From assembly GCA_026545225.1 (NCBI GenBank), contig CM048847.1, positions 1,054,001 to 1,118,000 of the forward strand: a stretch of DNA of 64,000 bases. Reading direction: 5' to 3'. Below, one piece after another: positions 49,461 to 60,869 of this stretch. The position numbers were made by a program, and so were the translations under genes. Position 1 is the first letter of the stretch. Each line of letters begins with the position of its first letter. This DNA comes from Cornus controversa (taxonomy: Eukaryota > Streptophyta > Magnoliopsida > Cornales > Cornaceae). Under the pieces are notes generated by a model. The model did no database searches and was not told where the DNA came from. It saw only the letters and a list, made by a program, of their open reading frames with translations.

Positions 49461-52400
49461 TGTTTTGATTCGAAAACCGCATTCCAAGAGAAGTCGTGCC
49501 ATAATACTATCTTACGCAGCTTTTTTCTAAATGAAACCATTAAAGCGTCCCAAAGAAACGACGAGCTTGTCAATCCGATCTTCATCCGTGTTTGTTTGAG
49601 TTATTCTGAGTCGAAAGAACAATTGCTTGCAATAATCAGGCATGACGACAACCGTATGGCGCTTTGTGCTAGAATTGACCATCTGGATGTCCAGAAGAAT
49701 AGAGAATGACAACAACGGTTTCGAACTTGTTTCGTTTGACTTGTCCTGATTCGAAAAGTCCCAATCCACGTGAAATCGTGCCATACCTAGAATTATACGT
49801 TGCTTTATGCCAAATTCAACCGTCAGGATGTCCTGAATCGAAAAGAGTAATTCCATGCTGCACCCATGAATGATCACAACCGTATGGTGCTCTATGCCAA
49901 CTTCAACCATCTGGACAAGTAAAAGAAACAATTCCCAAGCTATCGATGATTTTAAACAAGTTTAGTTTGAGTTGTTCTGATTCAAAAACCCATTCCTTGA
50001 GAAGTCGTGCCATAATCGGAATCGTAAGTTTCTTTTTTCCAAATTAGACCATCAAAGCATCCAAAAGAAGTGACGAACATGTCAATCCGATCTTCATCAT
50101 AACCGTATGGTGCTTTATTCCAAGTTCGACCGTTTGGACATCTAAAGGAAACAATTAGCAAGCTACCAACCATTTTAAACTTGTTTCATTTGAGTTGTTT
50201 TGATTCGAAAACTGCATTCCAAGAGAAGTCGTGCCATAATACTAATCGTACGCTGCTTTTTTATAAATGAAACCATTAAAGCATCCCAAAGAAACGACGA
50301 GCATGTCGATCCGATCTTCATCCATGTTTGTTTGAGTTGTTCTGAGTCGAAAAGAACAATTGCTTGCAATAATCATGCATGACGACAACCGTATGGCGCT
50401 TTGTGCTAGAATTGACCATCTGGATGTTCAGAAAAATAGAGAATGACAACAACGGTTTAGAACTTGTTTCGTTTGACTTGTCCTGATTTGAAAAGTCTAA
50501 TCCACGTGAAATCGTGCCATACTTAGAATTATACATTGCTTTATGCCAAATTCAACCATCAGGACGTCCTGAATCAAAAATAGTAATTCCTTGCTGCACT
50601 CATGAAGGATCACAACCGTATGCTGCTCTATGCCAACTTCAACCATCTGGAAAAGTAAAAGAAACAATTCCAAAGCTATCAAGGATTTTAAACAAGTTTA
50701 GTTTGAGTTCTTCTGATTCAAAAACCCATTCCTTGAGAAGTCGTGCCATAATCAGAATCGTAAGTTTCTTTTTTCCAAATTAGACTATCAAAGCATCCAA
50801 AAGAAGTGACGACATGTCAATCCGATCTTCATCACAACCGTATGGTGCTTTGTTCAAAGTTCGACCGTTTGGACATCTAAAGGAAACAATTAGCAAGCTA
50901 CCAACCATTTTAAACTTGTTTCATTTCAGTTGATTTGATTTGAAAACCGCATTCCAAGAGAAGTCGTGCCATAATACTAATCGTACGCTACTTTTTTCTA
51001 AATGAAACCATCAAAGCATCCCAAAGAAACGACGAGCATGTCAATCCGATCTTCATCCGTGTTTGTTTGAGTTGTTCTGAGTGGAAAGAACAATTGCTTG
51101 CAATAATCAGGCATGACGACAACCGTATGGCGCTTTGTGCTAGAATTGACCATCTGGATGTCCAGAAGAATAGAGAATGACTACAACGGTTTCGAACTTG
51201 TTTCGTTTGACTTGTCCTGATTCGAAAAGTCCCAATCCACGTAAAATCGTGCCATACCTAGAATTATACTTTGCTTTATGCCAAATTCAACCGTCAGGAT
51301 GTCCTGAATCGAAAAGAGTAATTCCATGCTGCACCCATGAATGATCACAACCGTATGGTGCTCTATGCCAACTTCAACCATCTGGATAAGTAAAAGAAAC
51401 AATTCCCAAGCTATCGATGATTTTAAACAAGTTTAGTTTGAGTTGTTCTGATTCAAAAACCCATTCCTTGAGAAGTCGTGCCATAATCAGAATCGTAGGT
51501 TTCTTTTTACCAAATTAGACCATCAAAGCATCCAAAAGAAGTGACGAACATGTCAATCCGATCTTCATCACAACCGTATGGTGCTTTGTTCCAAGTTCGA
51601 CCGTTTGGACATCTAAAGGAAACAATTAGCAAGCTACCAACCATTTTAAACTTGTTTCATTTGAGTTGTTTTGATTCGAAAATTGCATTCCAAGAGAAGT
51701 CGTGCCATAATACTAATCATACGCTGCTTTAATCTAAATGAAACCATCAAAGAATCCCAAAGAAACGATGAGCATGTTGATCCGATCTTCATCCATGTTT
51801 GTTTGAGTTGTTCTGAGTCGAAAAGAACAATTGCTTGCAATAATCAGGCATGACGACAACCGTATGGCGCTTTGTGCTAGAATTGACCATCTGGATGTCC
51901 AGAAGAATAGAGAATGACAACAACGGTTTTGAACTTGTTTCGTTTGACTTGTCCTGATTCGAAAAGTCCCAATCCACGTGAAATCGTGCCATACCTAGAA
52001 TTATACGTTGCTTTATGCCAAATTCAACCGTCAGGATGTCCTGAATCGAAAAGAGTAATTCCATGCTGCACCCATGAATGATCACAATCGTATGGTGCTC
52101 TATGCCAACTTCAACCATCTGGACAAGTAAAAGAAACAATTCCCAAGCTATCGATGATTTTAAACAAGTTTAGTTTGAGTTGTTCTGATTCAAAAACCCA
52201 TTCCTTGAGAAGTCGTGCCATAATCAGAATCATAAGTTTCTTTTTTCCAAATTAGACCATCAAAGCATCCAAAAGAAGTGACGAACATGTCAATCCGATC
52301 TTCATCACAACCGTATGGTGCTTTGTTCCAAGTTCGACCGTTTGGACATCTAAAGGAAACAATTAGCAAGCTACCAACCATTTTAAACTTGTTTCATTTG

Positions 52401-55400
52401 AGTTGTTTTGATTCAAAAACTGCATTCCAAGAGAAGTCGTGCCATAATACTAATCGTACGCTGCTTTTTTATAAATGAAACCATCAAAGCGTCCCAAAGA
52501 AACGACGAGCATGTCGATCCGATCTTCATCCATGTTTGTTTGAGTTGTTTTGAGTCGAAAAGAAGAATTGCTTGCAATAATCAGGCATGTCGACAACCGT
52601 ATGGCGCTTTGTGCTAGAATTGACCATCTGGATGTTCAGAAAAATAGAGAATGACAAGAATGGTTTCGAACTTGTTTCGTTTGACTTGTCCTGATTCGAA
52701 AAGTCCCAATCCACGTGAAATCGTGCCATACCTAGAATTATACATTGCTTTATGCCAAATTCAACCATCAGGATGTCCTGAATCAAAAATAGTAATTCCT
52801 TGCTGCACTCATGAATGATCACAACCGTATGGTGCTCTATGCCAACTTCAACCATCTGGAAAAGTAAAATAAACAATTCCCAAGCTATCGAGGATTTTAA
52901 ACAAGTTTAGTTTGAGTTGTTCTGATTCAAAAACCCATTCCTTGAAAAGTCGTGATATAATCAGAATCGTAAGTTTCTTTTTTCCAAATTAGACCATCAA
53001 AGCATCCAAAAGAAGTGACGAACATGTCAATCCGATCTTCATCACAACCTTATGGTGCTTTGTTCCAAGTTCGACCGTTTGGACATCTAAAGGAAACAAT
53101 TAGCAAGCTACCAACCATTTTAAACTTGTTTCATTTGAGTTGTTTTGATTCGAAAAATGCATTCCAAGAGAAGTCGTGCCATAATACTAATCTTACGCTG
53201 CTTTTTTCTGAATGAAACCATTAAAGCGTCCCAAAGAAATGACGAGCTTATCAATCCGATCTTCATCCGTGTTTGTTTGAGTTATTCTGAGTCGAAAGAA
53301 CAATTGCTTGCAATAATCAGGCATGACGACAACCGTATGGCGCTTTGTGCTAGAATTGACCATCTGGATGTCCAGAAGAATAGAGAATGACAACAACAGT
53401 TTCGAACTTGTTTCGTTTGACTTGTCCTGATTCGAAAAGTCCCAATCCATGTGAAATCGTGCCATACCTAGAATTATACGTTGCTTTATGCCAATTTCAA
53501 CCGTCAGGATGTCCTGAATCGAAAAGAGTAATTCCATGCTGCACCCATGAATGATCACAACCGTATGGTGCTCTATGCCAACTTCAACCATCTCGACAAG
53601 TAAAAGAAACAATTCCCAAGCTATCGATGATTTTAAACAAGTTTAGTTTGAGTTGTTCTGATTCAAAAACCCATTCCTTGAGAAGTCGTGCCATAATCGG
53701 AATCGTAAGTTTCTTTTTTCCAAATTAGACCATCAAAGCATCCAAAAGAAGTGACGAACATGTCAATCCGATCTTCATCATAACCGTATGGTGCTTTGTT
53801 CCAAGTTCGACCGTTTGGACATCTAAAGGAAACAATTGGCAAGCTACCAACCATTTTAAACTTGTTTCATTTGAGTTGTTTTGATTCAAAAACTGCATTC
53901 CAAGAGAAGTCGTGCCATAATACTAATCGTACGCTGCTTTTTTATAAATGAAACCATCAAAGCGTCCCAAAGAAACGACGAGCATGTCGGTCCGATCTTC
54001 ATCCATGTTTGTTTGAGTTGTTCTGAGTCGAAAAGAACAATTGCTTGCAATAATCATGCATGACGACAACCGTATGGCGCTTTGTGCTAGAATTGACCAT
54101 CTGGATGTTCAGAAAAATAGAGAATGACAACAACGGTTTAGAACTTGTTTCGTTTGACTTGTCCTGATTTGAAAAGTCTAATCCACGTGAAATCGTGCCA
54201 TACTTAGAATTATACATTGCTTTATGCCAAATTCAACCATCAGGACGTCCTGAATCGAAAATAGTAATTCCTTGCTGCACTCATGAATGATCACAACCGT
54301 ATGCTGCTCTATGCCAACTTCAACCATCTGGAAAAGTAAAAGAAACAATTCCCAAGCTATCAAGGATTTTAAACAAGTTTAGTTTGAGTTGTTCTGATTC
54401 AAAAACCCATTCCTTGAGAAGTCGTGCCATAATCAGAATCGTAAGTTTCTTTTTTCCAAATTAGACTATCAAAGCATCCAAAAGAAGTGACGAACATGTC
54501 AATCCGATCTTCATCACAACCGTATTGTGCTTTATTCAAAGTTCGACCGTTTGGACATCTAAAGGAAACAATTAGCAAGCTACCAACCATTTTAAACTTG
54601 TTTCATTTCAGTTGATTTGATTTGAAAACCGCATTCCAAGGGAAGTCGTGCCATAATACTAATCGTACACTGCTTTTTTCTAAATGAAACCATCAAAGCG
54701 TCCCAAAGAAACGACGAGCATGTCAATCCGATCTTCATCCGTGTTTGTTTGAGTTATTCTGAGTCGAAAGAACAATTGCTTGCAATAATCAGGCATGACG
54801 ACAACCGTATGGCGCTTTGTGCTAGAATTGACCATCTGGATGTCCAGAAGAATAGAGAATGACTACAACGGTTTCGAACTTGTTTCGTTTGACTTGTCCT
54901 GATTCGAAAAGTCCCAATCCACGTGAAATCGTGCCATACCTAGAATTATACGTTGCTTTATGCCAAATTCAACCGTCAGGATGTCCTGAATCGAAAAGAG
55001 TAATTCCATGCTGCACCCATGAATGATCACAACCATATGGTGCTCTATGCCAACTTCAACCATCTGGACAAGTAAAAGAAACAATTCCCAAGCTATCGAT
55101 GATTTTAAACAAGTTTAGTTTGAGTTGTTCTGATTCAAAAACCCATTCCTTGAGAAGTCGTGCCATAATCAGAATCGTAAGTTTCTTTTTTCCAAATTAG
55201 ACCATCAAAGCATCCAAAAGAAGTGACGAACATGTCAATCCGATCTTCATCACAACCGTATGGTGCTTTGTTCCAAGTTCGACCGTTTGGACATCTAAAG
55301 GAAACAATTAGCAAGCTACCAACCATTTTAAACTTGTTTCATTTGAGTTGTTTTGATTCGAAAACTGCATTCCAAGAGAAGTCGTGCCATAATACTAATC

Positions 55401-57562
55401 ATACGCTGCTTTATTCTAAATGAAACCATCAAAGAATCCCAAAGAAACGATGAGCATGTCGATCCGATCTTCATCCATGTTTGTTTGAGTTGTTCTGAGT
55501 CGAAAAGAACAATTACTTGCAATAATCAGGCATGACGACAACCGTATGGCGCTTTGTGCTAGAATTGACCATCTGGATGTCCAGAAGAATTGAGAATGAC
55601 AACAACAGTTTTGAACTTGTTTCGTTTGACTTGTCCTGATTCGAAAAGTCCCAGTCCACGTGAAATCGTGCCATACCTAGAATTATACGTTGCTTTATGC
55701 CAAATTCAACCGTCAGGATGTCCTGAATCGAAAAGAGTAATTCCATGCTGCACCCATGAATGATCACAACCGTATGGTGCTCTATGCCAACTTCAACCAT
55801 CTGGACAAGTAAAAGAAACAATTCCCAAGCTATCGATGATTTTAAACAAGTTTAGTTTGAGTTGTTCTGATTCAAAAACCCATTCCTTGAGAAGTCGTGC
55901 CATAATCGGAATCGTAAGTTTCTTTTTTCCAAATTAGACCATCAAAGCATCCAAAAGAAGTGACGAACATGTCAATCTTATCTTCATCACAACCGTATGG
56001 TGCTTTGTTCCAAGTTCGACCGTTTGGACATCTAAAGGAAACAATTAGCAAGCTACCAACCATTTTAAACTTGTTTCATTTGAGTTGTTTTGATTCAAAA
56101 ACTGCATTACAAGAGAAGTCATGCCATAATACTAATCGTACGCTGCTTTTGTATAAATGAAACCATCAAAGCGTCCCAAAGAAACGACGAGCATGTCGGT
56201 CCGATCTTCATCCATGTTTGTTTGAGTTGTTCTGAGTCGAAAAGAACAATTGCTTGCAATAATCATGCATGACGACAACCGTATGGCGCTTTGTGCTAGA
56301 ATTGACCATCTGGATGTTCAGAAAAATAGAGAATGACAAGAACGGTTTCGAACTTGTTTCGTTTGACTTGTCCTGATTTGAAAAATCCAATCCATATGAA
56401 ATCGTGCCATACTTAGAATTATACATTGCTTTATGCCAAATTCAACCATCAGGACATCCTGAATCAAAAATAGTAATTCCTTGCTGCACTCATGAATGAT
56501 CACAACCGTATGGTGCTCTATGCCAACTTCAACCATCTGGAAAAGTAAAAGAAACAATTCCCAAGCTATCAAGGATTTTAAACAAGTTTAGTTTGAGTTG
56601 TTCTGATTCAAAAACCCATTCCTTGAGAAGTCGTGCCATAATCAGAATCGTAAGTTTCTTTTTTCCAAATTAGACCATCAAAGCAACCAAAAGAAGTGAC
56701 GAACATGTCAATCCGATCTTCATCACAACCGTATGGTGCTTTGTTCCACGTTCGACCGTTTGGACATCTAAAGGAAACAATTAGCAAGCTACCAACCATT
56801 TTAAACTTGTTTCGTTTGAGTTGTTTTGATTCAAAAACCGCATTCCAAGAGAAGTCGTGCCATAATACTAATCTTACGCTGCTTTTTTCTAAATGAAACC
56901 ATTAAAGCGTCCCAAAGAAATGACGAGCTTATCAATCCGATCTTCATCCGTGTTTGTTTGAGTTATTCTGAGTCGAAAGAACAATTGCTTGCAATAATCA
57001 GGCATGACGACAACCGTATGGCGCTTTGTGCTAGAATTGACCATCTGGATGTCCAGAAGAATAGAGAATGACAACAACGGTTTCGAACTTGTTTCGTTTG
57101 ACTTGTCCTGATTCGAAAAGTCCCAATCCACGTGAAATCGTGCCATACCTAGAATTATACGTTGCTTTATGCCAAATTCAAACGTCAGGATGTCCTAAAT
57201 CGAAAAGAGTAATTCCATGCTGCACCCATGAATGATCACAACCGTATGGTGCTCTATGCCAACTTCAACCATCTGGACAAGTAAAAGAAACAATTCCCAA
57301 GCTATCGATGATTTTAAACAAGTTTAGTTTGAGTTGTTCTGATTCAAAAACCCATTCCTTGAGAAGTCGTGCCATAATCGGAATCGTAAGTTTCTTTTTT
57401 CCAAATTAGACCATCAAAGCATCCAAAAGAAGTGACGAACATGTCAATCCGATCTTCATCATAACTGTATGGTGCTTTGTTCCAAGTTCGACCGTTTAGA
57501 CATCTAAAGGAAACAATTAGCAAGCTACCAACCATTTTAAACTTGTTTCATTTGAGTTGTTT
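49461..57562. repeat. Satellite array block 3 (about 11 monomers)
   Basis: Same approximately 736-bp satellite, in phase with block 2. Monomer order by type is I, III, I, I, II-like, I, III, I, I, II, I. Small deletions occur (for example near 49508 and 50812), and one monomer is a type I/II mosaic (about 52600-52800). It ends at 57562, where a Tekay-like LTR begins. Confidence 0.96.
49527..56888. repeat. Higher-order repeat: 3681-bp pentamer, two full copies here
   Basis: Copies at 49527-53207 and 53208-56888, with a third starting at 56889. The monomer type order I, III, I, I, II repeats. The private variant TTAGACTATC occurs at 50780 and 54461, and also at 30590, so an equivalent pentamer opens block 2 (about 29300-32700). 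GACGAGCTT (instead of GACGAGCAT) marks the first monomer of each copy (29360, 49560, 53241, 56927). Confidence 0.85.
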
Positions 57563-58806
57563 TGTAGAGACCGTGACCAATTTTGGCCGGTTTTGCATTT
57601 TTCGCATTATAATTGCCATAAATGCATTTTGAGTGGTGTTTAACATGTTGTGAGTGTAGGAAACATATTTGGGAAGTGTTTTTAAGGTTTTGGGAAGTTT
57701 TCGGGAGAATTGGGGAAGTTTGACTTTTTGGTCAAACCGGGGCCCGGGATGTGACTTAAGTGGGCTCGGGAATCCGGAAAATTCTTAGAAATATTTATTT
57801 TTGAGAATGGCTGAGACAAAATATTTAGAGAGTAGAGGAAGTGATTTCGAGTCCGTAGGAGTTTTCAAAATCGAAAAAGGAGTCCGGGAAGGTACGTTAA
57901 GTGGCCTAGGGGTATTTTGGTCTTTTCGTGACCTAGGGGCCTTAAATGGCTAAAATCTGCAGAGATATTTCATATCTCACGGCTGCTTCTCTCCCTATAT
58001 TGCTCCCACTTCTTCTCTCTTCCTTCTCTCTAGATTTTGGTGGTCTTCGGCTTGGATTCAAGGCTTGCCGAAGGAGGGAGATACGTAGGGGACGACTAGG
58101 GCTTCCCTTTGAACCGATCAAAGTCGCGGTTTGGCAAGGTTGACATTGCTGGAAATTTGAGAAGTGCTTGGAAGGCCTTCATCTTTGAGGTAGGGGTGTT
58201 CTTTCTCATCTACTTGTCGATTCTAGGGTTTCGGGTGAAGTGGTGAGAGCTAAGGTTGTGTATTGCATGTTTTAGAGATGTAAGAGGGGTGGGATAAGGT
58301 ATTTTTATTCTTCTCTTGAGTCTCTTGTATGCAATAGATGTGTATCTCCTAGTATGCATGATGTGAGTGACAAATGCATGAGAATGTGGGAGGATGAGAG
58401 CATGTATGCTTATATGCTAGCTTTTGTGCATATACGTGGAAATGTGTTATATTGGCCATATATGTGTTATATGTTGTAAGTGAGTTAAATGCATGCTATA
58501 TTTGTATAGAAAATATGTGCATTTGTAAAGCATGATTAAAATGTGCTTAAGTGAAGTTTTGTGAGCATATGTGGATATTATGCTAGGGTGGCATGTATAG
58601 GTAAATATATGTGTGGTGTAGTGGAGATAAAATGCATGCTTTATGTTTTTATTAATTAGCATGTGCATTGTGAGGCATAAAATTAAATGCTTGATATTTA
58701 TATGTTCGAAAATGCATATATTGGGGCCGTTGTGAGGAAACGGGGAAGTGTGGTTGAATTGCCTAGAGTAGGTTAATACTCGGAGAGGGCGTTGGAGTGG
58801 TTGCGT

Positions 58807-59055
58807 CACCTTGGAGTAGGTAGATACTCGGTGACGGTGGTTTACTCACCTTGGAGTAGGTAAATACTCGGTGGAGATTCTAAAAAGGTTGCCCAATCGC
58901 CTTGGAGTAGGTAAATACTCGGTGATTGTGGTTAGTCACCTTGGAGTAGGCAAATACTCGGTGAGAATTCAAGAAAGGGGGCCAAGTCACCTTGGAGTAG
59001 GTAAATACTCGGTGACGGTGGTCTATCCACCTTGGAGTAGGTAAATACTCGGTGG
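58807..59055 (+). repeat. Tandem hairpin array in Tekay-like LTR
   Basis: Six units of the form CACC-TTG-GAGTA-GGTAAA-TACTC-GGTG at irregular 30-50-bp spacing. The outer arms are mostly CACC/GGTG, versus CGCC/GGCG in the LARD. One unit is CGCC/GGTG, which still pairs through G-U. Confidence 0.88.
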
Positions 59056-59830
59056 CGGAATTGGAATGGTGTGGAAAAGTGTCTCGGTTTCATGATTCGG
59101 TCAAGAATTATGTTGGGATGTCGGGTTGAGTCCGAGAGAGAGACAAGTGTATGATTATTGCCTTCGTTTGAATTATGAAGCATGATAAGTGTTTAATACA
59201 TCCCTATATGTATATATGCATTGTTGTGAGTGAACATGATATATGTTGAATGATATGAGAAATGTTGTGACATGCATCCATGTAGGTCGTGTCGGGTCGG
59301 CACTTAGGTGGGTTGGGGTATCTCTACTGAGCCGCAGTGGTGCTCACCCCTTTATTCTAAATATTTTACAGATAAAGCGCCGATGATGGATGGGACATGA
59401 GTGTCCAAGTGGATTCTAGTAGTGGTTTTGCTATCTTTTGGATGTTGCACATTTTGTGGCTATCCATGCCGGCTTGTGGCATGTGACTTCCCTTTTAGTC
59501 GTGGTTGTACCTTGGACATATGTACTTTTGATGTATGTATTGGATTATAAACTTGTTGGGTGTGAAAAGACAACGGTTTAATTTATGTAATGCCCATGCG
59601 GCACTTGATTCATTTGATGATGTTTCCCTTATGAATGAATGGTGTTTGTGAAAGAAAATGATTCATTTTGGTGTATGGATTCAATTATGGATGTGATCTT
59701 GAGAGTGAAATTGATGTTGGAACCTTTCATTTATGTTATTAATCTTGTTTGAGGGGTTCTAGGATGATAGGATGTTGATTGGGTTTCAAATGAACCATGT
59801 ATAGGGTTGTTGGAGGTCCCGGGTAGTGCA

Positions 59831-60071
59831 TTTCGATCAATCGAAATGCCTATTTCGATCAATCGAAACCCCCATTTCGATTGATCGAAATGGTTGCGAG
59901 ATTTTATGTATTTTCAGGCCTTATTTCGATCAATCGAAGTCCCAGTTTCGATTAATCGAAATAATGCAGGTCCAAGATACCGAGAGGGTGTTTGCTTCGA
60001 TTGATGGGGTCAAAATTTCGATTAATCGAGATGCATTTCGATTGATCGAGATGCATTTCGATTGATCGAAA
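59831..60071 (+). repeat. Cluster of TTTCGAT-NN-ATCGAAA palindromes
   Basis: Full or near-full copies lie at 59831, 59853, 59875, 59924, 59946, 60016, 60036 and 60056, with a partial one near 59995. Central dinucleotides are CA, TG or TA, so both orientations occur; the copy at 59946-59961 (TTTCGATTAATCGAAA) is a perfect 16-bp palindrome. The cluster is inside the LTR, 380-620 bp from its 3' end. Confidence 0.92.
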
Positions 60072-60452
60072 TAACTATTCACAGCTTTTTCCAAAACTTC
60101 ATTTTGACGTAATTTCTTCGTTCTAGATCAGAATTGAGCGTGGTTTTTTTTGAACTTGAGTATTTTTGGATTCTCTATCCAATGGTGTAAGCCTTAGTTC
60201 CAGATTCCAAACACAGAAATTTTTGGGGCTTTAAAGTGAGTGATTCTTAAAAGTGTGGGCGTGTAGGTGTTCACTAAGGTGCGTGATTTAATGTAGGGCC
60301 CATGGGGGTTGGTTAAGATGGATTTGTGTGCATTCATATGCAAGAACTAGGTTAAGCTTCCGCAGAGAATGAGGGTAATGAGGGTCTATTGGGACTAATG
60401 GACGGGTTAACCTCCGGTTGCCCGGGAGACGGGGAATCGGGGCGTTACAGAA

Positions 60453-60464
60453 TGGTATCAGAGC
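60453..60464 (+). promoter_or_regulatory. Primer binding site of Tekay-like element, tRNA-iMet type
   Basis: TGGTATCAGAGC follows the LTR end by three bases. A leader of about 240 bp with one AGGT...ACCT palindrome (about 60468-60485) separates it from gag. Confidence 0.93.
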
Positions 60465-60707
60465 ACTAGGTTGGAATACCTAGGGACGAAGGGTGAAACT
60501 TGATTTTATGGTCACTTGAGGTTAAGGGTCGGAACATAAGGATTTGAACTTGAGGTTGTAAATTGCTTATGTGAAACTTGACGTATGCTTATATTTTCAT
60601 AACATGCTTTTGTGGATTAAATAGACATAGCATGTGTAAGCATGATGGAAATTGACTAAGTATAAATGCTTGGTTCTAAAATTTTCTTGTTGTGCATATA
60701 GAAAGAA

Positions 60708-60869
60708 ATGCCTCCAAGAAGAGCGCGAGACATTGGCGCTGATGCTCCTCAGGAGCCAACAGATGGAACGCAGTTTGTGCGTGATATGGCTGATACTATG
60801 AGAAGAATGGCTAGGGAAGCTAGAGAGGAGGAGGTTCAGGCATTACCTAGGGTTGCCTTGAGCCGATAA
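60708..60869 (+). pseudogene. gag: N-terminal fragment of Tekay-like Gag, ended by in-frame TAA
   Basis: An ATG at 60708 (MPPRRARDIG...) opens a frame of 53 codons that ends in TAA at 60867-60869, in the same frame as the main gag ORF that follows. MPPRR starts are common in this type of Gag, and the position 240 bp after the PBS fits. I infer that this is the true gag start and that the TAA is a point mutation (C to T in a Gln codon would produce it). Translation could restart at the ATG immediately after (60870). Confidence 0.75.

Larger units (their letters stand above)
57563..60449 (+). repeat. 5' LTR of the Tekay-like element (2887 bp)
   Basis: It starts TGTAGAGACCGTG directly after satellite ...GAGTTGTTT and ends GGGGCGTTACA, three bases before the PBS. 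It contains the tandem hairpin array (58807-59055), the segment TTGAGTCCGAGAGAGAGAC shared with the LARD LTR, and the palindrome cluster at 59831-60071. Short reading frames (57946-58143, 59826-60065) are not convincing genes. Confidence 0.88.

Noticed and set aside
11734..57535. Recurrent 60-139-codon ORFs on both strands of the satellite (for example 13889-14293 minus)
   Set aside because: They recur only because the DNA repeats. The period is not a multiple of three, frames do not carry over between monomers, frameshifts and stops vary between copies, and no protein family is recognised.
59826..60065. 79-codon ORF containing repeats like FRSIETPISIDRN
   Set aside because: It is a direct translation of the palindrome cluster in the LTR; no independent evidence of coding.
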